Origin: Desulfacinum infernum DSM 9756
Lineage (GTDB): Bacteria; Desulfobacterota; Syntrophobacteria; Syntrophobacterales; DSM-9756
Assembly (NCBI RefSeq): GCF_900129305.1
Contig: NZ_FQVB01000017.1
Span: 32,528-96,527 of the forward strand
Reading direction: 5' to 3'
Length of the DNA: 64,000 nucleotides
Each line of letters opens with the position of its first letter. Position 1 is the first letter of the stretch. Shown here piece by piece: positions 1 through 8,371 of the stretch. The notes under the pieces were generated by a model. The model was not told where the DNA came from. It saw nothing but the letters and a program-made list of their open reading frames with translations, and made no database searches. The translations under genes were made by a program, and so were the position numbers.

Positions 1-1599
1 CTTCCGGAAGTGAAGCGTTCCGGCTTCATCCACCCAGGCGGTGAAATACACCAGGTGCACCTTGCAAGAACGGGGAAGGGGCACCACGTGCCTTTGCTCC
101 GATGCGATCAGCTCTTCCATGCGTTCCCTCGTCCAGGACGGGTCGTCCTGAAGCACGAAAAGGGCCAGCTCCAGCGGCTTTTCCACGCGGATGCACCCGT
201 GGCTCAGCGCCCGGTGGGGCTTCCGGAAAAGATGCCGACTCGGCGTGTCGTGAAGATAGACGTTGAAACGGTTGGGAAACATGAACTTGATGCGTCCCAA
301 GGCATTCCACGGGCCCGGCTTCTGGCGGAGTCTCCCCGGAAAATTGGACGGGGTGACCCGGGACCAGTCGATGGTCGCGGGGTCCAATACCGGGCTGTCT
401 TCGCTCCATCCCGCCACCAGTTCGAAGTGATTTTGCCGGAGGTAGTCGGGATCCTTCCGGATCTTGGGCAGAAGTTCCTTGACGGCGATGCTCCGAGGCA
501 CGTTCCAGTAGGGGTTGATCTCCAGGTAGCGCATTTCCTTGCTGAAAACGGGCGTTTTGGTGGCGCTTTCCCCCACGATGACGCGCATGGAAAGGACGAC
601 CCGGCCCTGGTCGTAGGCGGTGAGGGAAAAGTCCGCCGTGTTCACCAGAATGGAACGGTCCCCCCATCGGCGGGGCAACCAGCGCCAGCGCTCCAGATTG
701 GCCAGCATCTGCCGAAGGCGCTCCCCGGCGCTCACGTTGAGGGCCTCCAGGGTGCGGGGCCCCACCACGCCGTCCACTTCCAGGCCGTGACGGCCCTGGA
801 ACCTTCGAACGGCTTCTTCCACTTTCCCATCGAAAAACGCCGGGTCCGAAGAAGGCGGATGGGGCAGGTCGCCGCTTGCCGCCAGCCTGCGGCGAAGGGC
901 GGCTACCCGCTCGTCCCGGTCCCCGGGGTGCAGGGTGGGGCCGGGCGGCACGGAGGGCCAGCCGCCCCGGGCGACCAGGGCGCGCTGCGAAGGGACGGCC
1001 GCCAGGAGGCGCCAATAATCCTCATGGGGCGGCGCGAAATGCCGCACGGTCCGCGCCACGTCCCCGTGCACCAGCAGATCGTTCAAGCCCTGGACGATGT
1101 CCGCCTTGTGCCGGGCCGAAAGCCACTGGGGATAGAGCTGCTCGGGGTCCACCCGGCCCGTGGCCAAATGGGAGCACAAAATCATGAAGGCGTCGGTGAG
1201 GACCACGTCCAGGCTCGCAGGTAGGCGGGGGTTCAAGGCACGCTCGCGCCGGCGGGCGTCTTCCACGGTTTCCAGCAACGCCCGGATGCAGGACCAATGG
1301 TAGTCCTCCGGGTTCAAACCGTGGTCGCGGGCATCGGCCAGGACCTGTACCAGGGCGGGCACCAGGGGGCCCGACCCGTCTTCGGTGATCCAGGCGGGTC
1401 TGTAGTCCCGTCCGGCGTAGAAGTCGATGAGATCCCGATCGGCGTGGATTTTCTGGCACGCCACGAAGAGGGTTCGGGGCGGCGTGCCGTCGCCCAACAG
1501 GGCCCTGACGGTTTCCGGGAGCGTTTGCGCTCCGGCCGGGGCGGCGAGGAACAGCAGAAGAAGGACGACGGCAAGCCGGCGGGCGGAGTCTGCCAGGAT
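1..1599 (-). CDS. L,D-transpeptidase (YcbB/LdtD-like), 3' end beyond window
   Basis: Periplasmic peptidoglycan cross-linking enzyme. The minus-strand frame whose codons begin at positions 1, 4, 7... (low coordinate) stays open from the window edge to beyond 1740. In order it shows a hydrophobic signal segment (LAVVLLLLFLAAPAGAQ, about 1500-1575), an N-terminal region typical of large L,D-transpeptidases, a peptidoglycan-binding repeat (AVRRFQGRHGLEVDGVVGPRT, about 750-810), and a YkuD domain with the catalytic SHGCIRV motif (Cys codon at 193-195). The C-terminus is cut by the window. No ATG, GTG or TTG lies in frame between the signal segment and a TTG at about 1755. The nearest ATG (1867-1869) would add a 110-residue leader that includes a genomic palindrome, so the start given is a guess, possibly a rare start codon. 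Family assignment is firm; the start is not. Confidence 0.85.
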   Translation of the reverse strand, partial: MLADSARRLAVVLLLLFLAAPAGAQTLPETVRALLGDGTPPRTLFVACQKIHADRDLIDFYAGRDYRPAWITEDGSGPLVPALVQVLADARDHGLNPEDYHWSCIRALLETVEDARRRERALNPRLPASLDVVLTDAFMILCSHLATGRVDPEQLYPQWLSARHKADIVQGLNDLLVHGDVARTVRHFAPPHEDYWRLLAAVPSQRALVARGGWPSVPPGPTLHPGDRDERVAALRRRLAASGDLPHPPSSDPAFFDGKVEEAVRRFQGRHGLEVDGVVGPRTLEALNVSAGERLRQMLANLERWRWLPRRWGDRSILVNTADFSLTAYDQGRVVLSMRVIVGESATKTPVFSKEMRYLEINPYWNVPRSIAVKELLPKIRKDPDYLRQNHFELVAGWSEDSPVLDPATIDWSRVTPSNFPGRLRQKPGPWNALGRIKFMFPNRFNVYLHDTPSRHLFRKPHRALSHGCIRVEKPLELALFVLQDDPSWTRERMEELIASEQRHVVPLPRSCKVHLVYFTAWVDEAGTLHFRK

Positions 1600-2201
1600 C
1601 CTTCCTGTACCTGTCCGGCCGCCGGAGAAAGGGCTGCTCTTTGGGGACGGGACAAGAGGTTCTCGTTGGGATGGGGGTCTGTCCGGGTTTTTTTGCCACG
1701 GGTTCGGCTTTCGAACCGGTGTCCCCCCCGGGGCTGAAGCCCCGCGCTTACGCAAAAAGAAGGGATATCTTTTCGGCTTGGAGCTCAAACCTACTCCCGG
1801 ATCCGTTTCCGAGCGGACGGGTGCGGAGTGGCGGGAGTTCGTGCCGGAACAGGCAGACAGCGGGGTCATGTTTTCGGCTCCTTGACGTGGTCCGGTGGCG
1901 TATTCTGGGGGCATGGGATTCCGGTTGACGCGCCTCCTATTTTGGGCTTTGAATGGAAGGTAACGCAAGGGGTGGCGGAAACTTTTCCTTCACCCGGTTC
2001 GGCACAAGAGCGAGGCGGAGCATGTGCCCTTCGTCACATGAATCGGCGGAATCTCCGGCTCAACGTCCCGGGGTTGTGGGGAGTTTGCCAGACATTCCGG
2101 TGGTCTGGACGGGAAATGTGCAACACTAAAAAAAATGTTTCACAATGTTCGCCGCCTGTGCTAGAAGGAGTCCGGCCCACGGGTGGCGGGATCAGAGGCC
2201 G
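1600..2201. other. Gene-free region upstream of the Fo operon
   Basis: No convincing gene is seen. It holds a perfect palindrome (CGGGGCTGAAGCCCCG, 1729-1744) that is the right-hand module of the MITE-like elements found elsewhere, followed by the usual trailing tract ending AGAAGG. This looks like a partial or decayed copy. The segment just before the atp genes (2100-2200) is AT-richer than its surroundings and probably carries the operon promoter, but no clear -35/-10 pair could be fixed. Confidence 0.4.
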
Positions 2202-2426
2202 ATGAAGGATTTCAAGAAGAAACGGGATACCCTGGAATATCTGGCTCTGGTCACCCAGCTGGGGCTGACCATGGCGGGCAGCATCCTCTTCTGCTTCGTC
2301 ATCGGCTACTTTCTGGACAAGTGGCTCCACACCAAGGGCCTTTTTCTGGTGATCTTCATCGTGCTGGGGGTTGTGGGAGGGGCCGTGACCGTCTATCGGC
2401 AGATCACCCAGTTACCCAAGGAATGA
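2202..2426 (+). CDS. AtpI/AtpZ-like small membrane protein of the ATP synthase operon
   Basis: 74-residue protein with two predicted transmembrane helices (about residues 15-38 and 45-65) joined by a short basic loop, as in the AtpZ/AtpI family encoded at the head of many bacterial atp operons. Such proteins are thought to help c-ring assembly or ion (Mg2+) supply; the role here is inferred from position. The ATG at 2202 lies 4 bases after a short purine run (AGAGG). An ATG at 2145 in the same frame would add an unlikely Cys/Arg-rich leader. It overlaps the next gene by ATGA, so the two are translationally coupled. Confidence 0.75.
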   Translation: MKDFKKKRDTLEYLALVTQLGLTMAGSILFCFVIGYFLDKWLHTKGLFLVIFIVLGVVGGAVTVYRQITQLPKE

Positions 2427-2848
2427 AGGGGGACCCATTGGAGAGGGCGGATCTTTCCGGCTACCACGGATACCAGCGGCGGTTGGCGCGGGGTGCCTTC
2501 ACGGTGTCTGTCATGACAGGGCTCTTGGCCTACGTGGCGGGCTACGGCGCCGCGGCCAAGGGCCTGGTTTTGGGATCCCTCTTCAGCGTCCTCAATTTCG
2601 TTCTCATGGCCCAGATCCTTCCCTACCAGCTGGGCGTGGGGGCCAACCGGACGAGGGCCACCGGGATCGCCTTGGGGTCTTTGGGGGTGCGTCTGGCTCT
2701 CATGGCCGTGCCCTTGATCGTGGCCGCGCGTTCCGACCGTTTCAATTTCTGGGCGGCTGCTGCGGGGCTTTTCACCATTCCCGTGGCGATCTTCGTGGAT
2801 CACGCGTTCCTGCAGCGGTTCAGCCGCTTCCGGATACAGGAGCATTGA
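2423..2848 (+). CDS. atpI: ATP synthase subunit I
   Basis: 141-residue integral membrane protein with about four hydrophobic segments (residues 26-45, 48-66, 80-102, 108-126), fitting the ATP synthase subunit I family, the c-ring assembly chaperone. It starts inside the stop codon of the preceding gene (ATGA) and lies 62 bases before atpB. Sequence conservation in this family is weak, so the call rests on topology, size and its fixed place ahead of atpB. Confidence 0.75.
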   Translation: MKGDPLERADLSGYHGYQRRLARGAFTVSVMTGLLAYVAGYGAAAKGLVLGSLFSVLNFVLMAQILPYQLGVGANRTRATGIALGSLGVRLALMAVPLIVAARSDRFNFWAAAAGLFTIPVAIFVDHAFLQRFSRFRIQEH

Positions 2849-2910
2849 GTCTATCTTTAACGGGTGCGTACTTCTTTTCCAGTTACGGGTCGGGGAATTT
2901 GAGGTAGACG

Positions 2911-3585
2911 ATGGAAGAGTTGACGAAAGTATGGACATGGTCGCTGGATGTCGCGGGGTTCCACTTGGTGTTCAACGCGACGACCATCGTGATGACCCTC
3001 ACCATCATGGGACTTCTCATTGCGTTCGGCTGGTTCGCAACCCGGCAGACGGGTTTGGTCCCCAATCCCTTCCAGGTGGTGGCCGAGCTCTTCGTGGAGA
3101 CCTTCTGGAACCTGACCAAGGACGCTCTCGACGAAGACATGGCCAAGACCTACTTCCCTCTCATCTGCTCCCTTTTCATGTTTTTGCTGCTCTGCAACTG
3201 GATCGGCATCTTTCCCTACATGGAAGAGCCCACCAAGGACTTGAACACCACGTTGGGGCTGGGCCTCATGGGGTTTTTCATCGCCCACTACGCGGGGATC
3301 AAGACCAAGGGGTTCGCCGCGTACGCCAAGGAATATTTCCAGCCGGTCTTTTTCATGATGCCCCTCAATGTGATCGGTGAGCTGGCCAAGGTCATTTCCA
3401 TCTCCTTCCGTCTCTACGGCAACATCATGGGCGGTTCCATTATCATCCTGGTGGTTTCCCACTTGGTGTACGGACTGCTCATACCACCTTTCTTGTATGC
3501 CTTCTTTGGGTTGTTCGTGGGTACCGTACAGGCGTTTGTGTTCACGATGTTAACGCTCGTCTACATCTCAGTGCAGGTAAAATAG
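2911..3585 (+). CDS. atpB: ATP synthase Fo subunit a
   Basis: 224-residue stator subunit of the Fo motor that carries the ion half-channels. Membrane helices run throughout. The essential arginine is Arg167 in ISFRLYGNIMGG, and the conserved PTKDLNTTLGL segment lies at about residues 107-117, so the protein appears functional. A GAGGT-type ribosome site precedes the ATG at 2911. The fused c gene begins directly after the stop codon. Length is normal for a short bacterial subunit a. Confidence 0.96.
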   Translation: MEELTKVWTWSLDVAGFHLVFNATTIVMTLTIMGLLIAFGWFATRQTGLVPNPFQVVAELFVETFWNLTKDALDEDMAKTYFPLICSLFMFLLLCNWIGIFPYMEEPTKDLNTTLGLGLMGFFIAHYAGIKTKGFAAYAKEYFQPVFFMMPLNVIGELAKVISISFRLYGNIMGGSIIILVVSHLVYGLLIPPFLYAFFGLFVGTVQAFVFTMLTLVYISVQVK

Positions 3586-3586
3586 T

Positions 3587-4561
3587 ATGGCTTTCGATCA
3601 CGTGACTTGGATCAAGGCGGCATCGTACCTGGGTTCGGGATTGGCGGTAGGCTTCGGTGCCATCGGAGCGGCTCTCGGTGAAGGTTACACTGCGGGCAAA
3701 GCCAACCAAGTGCTGGCCTATAGGCCCCGCATGTCCGGCGACATCCTGAAGACCATGCTGGTGGGCCAGGCCGTGGCCGAATCGGCGGCGATCTTCGCCC
3801 TGGTGATCTCCATGCTGTTGGTCTTCGGTGGGTTGGGCGGACCGACGCCACTGTCGGCCTGGGCCTACTTGGGCGCAGGCCTGGCGGCGGGGCTTTCGGC
3901 GGTCGGATCGGGCGTGGGTTCCGGTTTTCCCGCGGCGGCGGCCTGCGAGGGGATCGGGCGTCAGCCCAAAGCCAGCGGACAGGTGACCCTGATTATGCTC
4001 ATCGGCTCGGCCATCACCCAGACGCCGTGCATCTTCGGCCTGGTCATCGCCTTTCTCCTGATGTTCGTGGATTTCAGTGCCAAGCCCTACTACCCCTATT
4101 GGGCGGCGCTGCTGGGAGCTGGGCTTTCCACGGGGCTGGCGGCCATCGGCCCGGGGGCCGGAGGCGGCCTGGTGGGGGCCAGCGCTTGTAAGAGCGTGGC
4201 GCGCCATCCCGAAGCCCAGCGTCCTGTGACCACGGCCATGCTGGTGGGTATCGGTACCACCCAGTCCACGGCCATTTACGGGTTTCTCATCAGCTTGATC
4301 CTGCTCTTCAAGAGCTTTCCGGCCAGTACCAGTTACGTACCGTCCTTTGCCCTGTTGGGTGCCGGCTTCGCCATGGGCTTCGGTGGGATCGGCCCGGGCA
4401 TCGGTGAAGGCATCACCGGCGGTTATGCCCTGGACCAGGTGGGGCGGATACCCGAAAAGGCGACGCTGTTGACACGGACCATGCTGGTGGGCCAGGCCGT
4501 GTCCGAGTCCACGGGTATCTACTCGCTGGTGGTGGCGCTGCTGCTGGTGCTGAACGCATAA
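3587..4561 (+). CDS. atpE: Fused four-hairpin ATP synthase c subunit with two inactive middle hairpins
   Basis: 324 residues, four times the size of a normal c subunit. Four GxGxG-rich helical hairpins can be aligned: about residues 10-82, 90-163, 170-243 and 250-324. Hairpins 1 and 4 keep both carboxylates of the ion site (Glu32/Glu65-Ser66 and Glu274/Glu307-Ser308). In hairpin 2 they are replaced by Ser112 and Gln145, and in hairpin 3 by Gly193 and Gln226. So eight helices carry only two usable ion sites. V-type c proteins and the Acetobacterium woodii hybrid rotor also lose sites by fusion; the four-unit layout here is not one I can match from memory. The second helix of hairpin 4 is nearly identical to the separate c subunit, which suggests local duplication. 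The ribosome site before the ATG is weak. Membrane rotor subunit. Confidence 0.95.
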   Translation: MAFDHVTWIKAASYLGSGLAVGFGAIGAALGEGYTAGKANQVLAYRPRMSGDILKTMLVGQAVAESAAIFALVISMLLVFGGLGGPTPLSAWAYLGAGLAAGLSAVGSGVGSGFPAAAACEGIGRQPKASGQVTLIMLIGSAITQTPCIFGLVIAFLLMFVDFSAKPYYPYWAALLGAGLSTGLAAIGPGAGGGLVGASACKSVARHPEAQRPVTTAMLVGIGTTQSTAIYGFLISLILLFKSFPASTSYVPSFALLGAGFAMGFGGIGPGIGEGITGGYALDQVGRIPEKATLLTRTMLVGQAVSESTGIYSLVVALLLVLNA

Positions 4562-4618
4562 ACGTGACTTGAGAGTCTTTAAGAGTCTTTTGTGGAACCA
4601 ATGGAATAGACCAAAAGG

Positions 4619-4624
4619 GGAGGT
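4619..4624 (+). promoter_or_regulatory. Strong ribosome binding site of the single-hairpin c gene
   Basis: GGAGGT, a perfect anti-16S match, sits 8 bases before the ATG at 4633. The fused c gene at 3587 lacks such a site. If translation follows these signals, the single-hairpin c would be made in excess over the fused one from the same transcript. Confidence 0.7.
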
Positions 4625-4626
4625 AA

Positions 4627-4884
<258 letters not shown>

Positions 4885-4908
4885 GACTCGAAAAAAGGCG
4901 TGTGAGCC

Positions 4909-5334
4909 ATGATCAGCCTGAATGCCACGATCTTTGTTCAGGTCACCTGCTTTCTGGTGCTGCTCTTCATTCTCAACCGGCTGATGATCCAGCCCGTTCA
5001 CAAGCTCATCCTGCAAAGGGATGAAGCCGTCCGGGAGCGGGAGCGGGCTCTGGATGCCGTGAGCGAAGAGCTCCAGAAGATGGCCAAAGCCTACGAAGCC
5101 CGACTGAAGGCGGCGGAAGCGGACGCGCAGGCGGCGCGGGTCGCCATGCGGGAGCGGGCAAGTCGGGAAGCCCACGAGACCTTGGTCACGACCCAGCAGG
5201 AGGTCACAGAACTCCGGCAGAAGGTGCGGGCCGAGGTCCTTGCAGAGCTGAACAGGGCCCGCAAAGACCTGAAGAAACAGGCGGAGGCTCTTTCTTTCGA
5301 CATCACCACCAAGGTGGTTGGCCGAAGGGTTTGA
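4909..5334 (+). CDS. atpF': ATP synthase Fo subunit b' (peripheral stalk)
   Basis: 141 residues: one N-terminal membrane helix (about residues 7-27) followed by a long charged, Ala/Arg/Glu-rich helix (30-140), the standard b/b' architecture of the peripheral stalk. It carries no signal peptide, unlike the following b subunit. Together with the next gene it gives the b'b heterodimer pattern seen in many Desulfobacterota and in photosynthetic bacteria. Spacing to the next gene is 18 bases. Confidence 0.9.
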   Translation: MISLNATIFVQVTCFLVLLFILNRLMIQPVHKLILQRDEAVRERERALDAVSEELQKMAKAYEARLKAAEADAQAARVAMRERASREAHETLVTTQQEVTELRQKVRAEVLAELNRARKDLKKQAEALSFDITTKVVGRRV

Positions 5335-5352
5335 GAGGTCTGGAGTCGGACG

Positions 5353-5940
5353 ATGTGGAGAATTGCCGTTGGTGCCGTGGCTGCTCTGGGAGCGGCCTTC
5401 ATGGTGGCCGATCCTGCGAACGCTTCCTCGACCGTTTTCGGGATCGAGCGGGCCGTGTGGGACTTGGCCTGGAGATGGATCAACTTCGGTATCCTCATGT
5501 TCTTTCTGGTGAAGTACCTCAAGGATCCCTTGGTCAACTTCCTCAAGGGACGGCGCGAGCAGATCGCCCAAGTCTTCGAGGGGCTCAAGGAGAAGGAAGA
5601 GGCCCTCAAACGCCAGCAGGAAGAGCAGGAAGCTCTTCTGGCTCAGCTGGACGAGAAGATCGAAAGTATTCGCGCCTACTACCACGAGATCGGGCAGGAG
5701 GAGAAGGAGAAGATCCTGGCTCAGGCGGAGCTCACGCGCAGACAGATCCTGGAGGACGCCAAGATCGCCGCGGAGCGCGAGTTTGAAGAGGCCAAGAAGA
5801 GGTTCCGAGCGGAAGTGGTGGACATGGCGGTGGCCCTGGCGGAGCAACGGCTCAAAAAGAAGATCACCAAGAAGGATCAGACCCAATTGCTGCAGGCCTA
5901 CCTGGGACAACTGGGGCGGATCAAGGCCAAGGCGAGCTGA
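5353..5940 (+). CDS. atpF: ATP synthase Fo subunit b
   Basis: 195 residues. An N-terminal hydrophobic segment (about 5-22) is followed by a second hydrophobic helix (about 35-55, WINFGILMFFLVKYL) and a long coiled stalk helix rich in Lys/Glu. The first segment may act as a signal or anchor, which is common for b subunits in this group. It is the last gene of the operon: a terminator follows at once, so delta, alpha, gamma, beta and epsilon must be encoded elsewhere. Confidence 0.93.
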   Translation: MWRIAVGAVAALGAAFMVADPANASSTVFGIERAVWDLAWRWINFGILMFFLVKYLKDPLVNFLKGRREQIAQVFEGLKEKEEALKRQQEEQEALLAQLDEKIESIRAYYHEIGQEEKEKILAQAELTRRQILEDAKIAAEREFEEAKKRFRAEVVDMAVALAEQRLKKKITKKDQTQLLQAYLGQLGRIKAKAS

Positions 5941-5970
5941 AGGTTGGTCACCTTCCGGCGGATTCCCAAA

Positions 5971-6003
5971 GAGCCCTCTCGGATAATCGGGAGGGCTTTT
6001 GTT
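5971..6003 (+). terminator. Rho-independent terminator of the Fo operon
   Basis: The arms GCCCTCTCG and CGGGAGGGC (one G-U pair) enclose a six-base loop and are followed by TTTTTGTTTT. It lies 30 bases after the atpF stop codon. Confidence 0.85.
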
Positions 6004-6004
6004 T

Positions 6005-6220
6005 TGCGAAATGCAAGGGATGACCACGTTTCTGGTAGTCAAGCCCTTCAGGGCTGCCGAGGAATCCCCGGACGTTGGACGGGCCATCTGACGTGCTGCT
6101 TGTCGTGTCATGGGCTTACCATGGCTCTTCGCCGTGGGTCTGAATCCCCGCGGCTACAAAAGAAGGTGGGGCCCGGGCAGGCGGATGAAGGAGGCCTGTT
6201 GTTGGGCAAGCTCCCAGGAG
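6005..6220 (+). mobile_element. Degenerate copy of the MITE-like palindromic element (copy A)
   Basis: It has the same internal order as the better-preserved copy that follows: a left palindrome (AGCCCTTCAGGGCT, about 6038-6051), a GGAATCC-type linker, then a decayed right module (CCCCGCGGCTACAAAAG, about 6148-6164). It ends in GGGCAAGCTCCCAGG (about 6207-6221), which matches the inverted terminal sequence. It abuts the next copy head to tail. Confidence 0.55.
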
Positions 6221-6436
6221 GCTGTCCGAGAACTCCGGGGATGTCCGCTTTTTTCGTAGCGCAGCCCTTTAGGGCTGCGAAGGAATCCGCGAACTTCGGG
6301 CGGACCTCCGGGTATTCCCTATGACTCCATGGGGTACGATGATCCCTTTCCGCGGGGCTGAAGCCCCGCGGCTACGAAGATAACCCAAATCTCCGGCATC
6401 TTGAGCCGAGGAGCCATTGTCGGACAGGCTCCTAGA
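6219..6436 (+). mobile_element. MITE-like element with terminal inverted repeats (copy B)
   Basis: The terminal sequence AGGAGGCTGTCCGA (6220-6233) is mirrored by TCGGACAGGCTCCT near 6420-6433. Inside are two palindromes: GCAGCCCTTTAGGGCTGC near 6262-6279 and CCGCGGGGCTGAAGCCCCGCGG near 6352-6373. No open reading frame is present, so it is non-autonomous. Its right end, CTAG, supplies the stop codon of the patatin gene on the minus strand. Confidence 0.65.
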
Positions 6437-7370
6437 GGAACACAAGGCGGAGTCCGTTTTCGTGGGTCTTGGACCGGCTCAGGCGCGTCAGGGGGTTGAG
6501 GGCCCGCAGGCGCTGCCGGCGCGCGATCGCGGGGGCGGCTTCCCGCCAGGCGCGATGGCCTTCGTCCACCAGCTCGTCGAAAAGATGGAAGTCGGACCAG
6601 CGGATGTGGGAGACCGCGGGGCGGACCACGAAATCGGCTTCCAGGAGGCGCAGCTTGTTCAGGGCGATGCGGGACGCCTCGCTGCTTCGAAGGGCGTATT
6701 CCAGGGCCGAATCGGGAAGGGGCTGGATGTCGGAAACGTCGGAAGAGGTTTCAACCGCCACCACGAAGTGGGCACCCAGGCGCCGGGCCGGGAGGCACGG
6801 GACGTTGTCGATCCAGCCGCCGTCCACCAGAAGGCGGCCGCGGTGACGAACGGGCGGCCCCATTCCGGGAATGGACGCGCTGGCGCCCAAGGCGCGAAGC
6901 AGAGGGCCCTTGACGAAGACCACCTCGTCCCCGGTGAGGATGTCCAGCGCCACGGCTCCGAAGGGCACCGGAAGTTCCTCGATCCGAACGTCCGGCACCA
7001 GTTCCCGGAGCAGCTCCCAGTAGTCGTCTTCCGGAACCAGGCTGGGTTGGGTGACGAGCCGGGTGTAGAAATATCCTTTGCGGATCTGCTGACCGAAGCG
7101 ATCGAAGAGGGATTGGGTGGAGGCGTCCCTGGATTCATCCACCGCGAAGGAAAGGGTGTCCCGGAACCGTTCGCTTTCCACGAACCCGCGGATCTTTTCC
7201 TGCACGACCTGGGCCGAGCCGTAGTGGGCGTAGAGGGCACCGATGATGGCCCCCATGCTGGTGCCCACGAGGGCGTCGATGGCGATCCTTCGTTCCTCCA
7301 TGGCTTGCAGGGCGCCCAGGTGGGCCAGGGCGCGGGCCGCTCCTCCGCTCAGAACCAGTGCTGTCTTCAT
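6432..7370 (-). CDS. Patatin-like phospholipase
   Basis: 312-residue patatin-family lipid acyl hydrolase (RssA/YlbK-like). The N-terminus holds the glycine-rich oxyanion motif (SGGAARALAHLG), the nucleophile Ser38 in GTSMG, and the catalytic Asp183 in VDGG, so the Ser-Asp dyad is intact. There is no signal peptide, so it probably acts in the cytoplasm or at the inner membrane face. The ATG at 7370 is preceded by a GGAAG site; the frame is open further upstream but that part overlaps the divergent neighbour. The stop codon TAG lies inside the terminal repeat of a MITE-like element. The real substrate is unknown. Confidence 0.9.
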   Translation of the reverse strand: MKTALVLSGGAARALAHLGALQAMEERRIAIDALVGTSMGAIIGALYAHYGSAQVVQEKIRGFVESERFRDTLSFAVDESRDASTQSLFDRFGQQIRKGYFYTRLVTQPSLVPEDDYWELLRELVPDVRIEELPVPFGAVALDILTGDEVVFVKGPLLRALGASASIPGMGPPVRHRGRLLVDGGWIDNVPCLPARRLGAHFVVAVETSSDVSDIQPLPDSALEYALRSSEASRIALNKLRLLEADFVVRPAVSHIRWSDFHLFDELVDEGHRAWREAAPAIARRQRLRALNPLTRLSRSKTHENGLRLVFL

Positions 7371-7568
7371 GGAACCCACTTCCTTTGCGCAAGTTGCCTG
7401 CGGGATTGTGGTTGGCGCTTCGGTTCGGCCTGTCGTATGTTGGCACCGCTGATCATTGTTTGGAAGTGACCGGCATCGTAGCATAAAGAGAAAAACGGCT
7501 AAAGCCTGGGCTGCGAAATCGGTGACGGAGCGGACTTGAACGGCGATGGGAGGAGAGAGGGGGCAGTC

Positions 7569-8354
7569 ATGAGATTGAAGGAACATGAATATGTGCGGCA
7601 GACGCTGGAGCGCTACACGAATCTTTCCCTGGATCGCTTCTGCGAACACGTGATCATCACCAACTTTCGGCGCTATACCCAATGCTTTCTGGAAAAGACC
7701 GGCGGGGAATTCAGTGAGGGGAATTTCCGGGCGGTGACGGTGCCGGACTTGAATTGCACGCTCGTCGATTTCGGCATCGGTTCCCCCCAGGCCGCCCTGG
7801 TGATCCACTGCCTGGCGTACCTGGATCACCTCAAGTCGGTGATCATGCTGGGCATGTGCGGCGGGATCGACGACACCCTGGAAGTGGGGGATTTCGTGGT
7901 GCCGTCGGCGGCCATCCGCGGCGAGGGGACCAGTCGACACTACCTGCCCCGGGAGTTCCCGGCCATCCCCGCCTCGTCCGTGAACCTCTTTTGCATCGGG
8001 GCCGTCAAGCGGGCGCATCTGGTACCCAAGTGCGGAATCATCTACACCACGGACCGCCGGCTGTGGGAATTCGACGAGGCCTTTGTGGACTACCTTCGGA
8101 CCCAGCGGATTCTGGCCATCGACATGGAGCTGGCGACGCTTTTTGCCGTGTCCTACCGCTACGAGGTGCCCATCGGATCCATCATGCTGGTCTCCGACAT
8201 GCCGTTGCAGCGCCGCGGCATCAAGAGCAAGGAGCTCCATGAGAAGATCTACGAGGACTTCATGGAGACCCATATCGATTTGGGACTGGAGGCGGTCAAG
8301 ACCTTGGATACCCACTGGGACGAGGTGGCGCGAAAGCTCGCCAGCGAATGGTAA
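7569..8354 (+). CDS. Nucleoside phosphorylase / AMP nucleosidase family protein
   Basis: 261-residue member of the PNP/UDP phosphorylase fold, closest in layout to the short AMP nucleosidases (AMP to adenine plus ribose 5-phosphate). Visible motifs are GMCGGIDDTLEVGDFVVP (about 96-113) and the Met-Glu pair of the nucleoside site in AIDMELATLFAV (about 186-197). The ATG at 7569 has a GGAGAGAGGGGG-type site upstream. It is followed after 17 bases by an alpha/beta hydrolase, probably co-transcribed. Substrate choice between AMP and another purine nucleoside cannot be settled here. Confidence 0.8.
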   Translation: MRLKEHEYVRQTLERYTNLSLDRFCEHVIITNFRRYTQCFLEKTGGEFSEGNFRAVTVPDLNCTLVDFGIGSPQAALVIHCLAYLDHLKSVIMLGMCGGIDDTLEVGDFVVPSAAIRGEGTSRHYLPREFPAIPASSVNLFCIGAVKRAHLVPKCGIIYTTDRRLWEFDEAFVDYLRTQRILAIDMELATLFAVSYRYEVPIGSIMLVSDMPLQRRGIKSKELHEKIYEDFMETHIDLGLEAVKTLDTHWDEVARKLASEW

Positions 8355-8371
8355 AGAGGCGGGAGGATTGT

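Noticed and set aside
1641..1928. Plus-strand small genes opposite the L,D-transpeptidase leader
   Set aside because: Several overlapping frames of low complexity opposite the transpeptidase and palindrome; no ribosome site or homology-like pattern.
6252..6382. attC-type integron sites
   Set aside because: Two separate palindromes with fixed order and MITE-like ends; no cassette genes or integrase.
7371..8315. N-terminal extension of the patatin gene
   Set aside because: The open frame runs through the divergent AMP nucleosidase-like gene and lacks patatin-like sequence; the ATG at 7370 with GGAAG fits.
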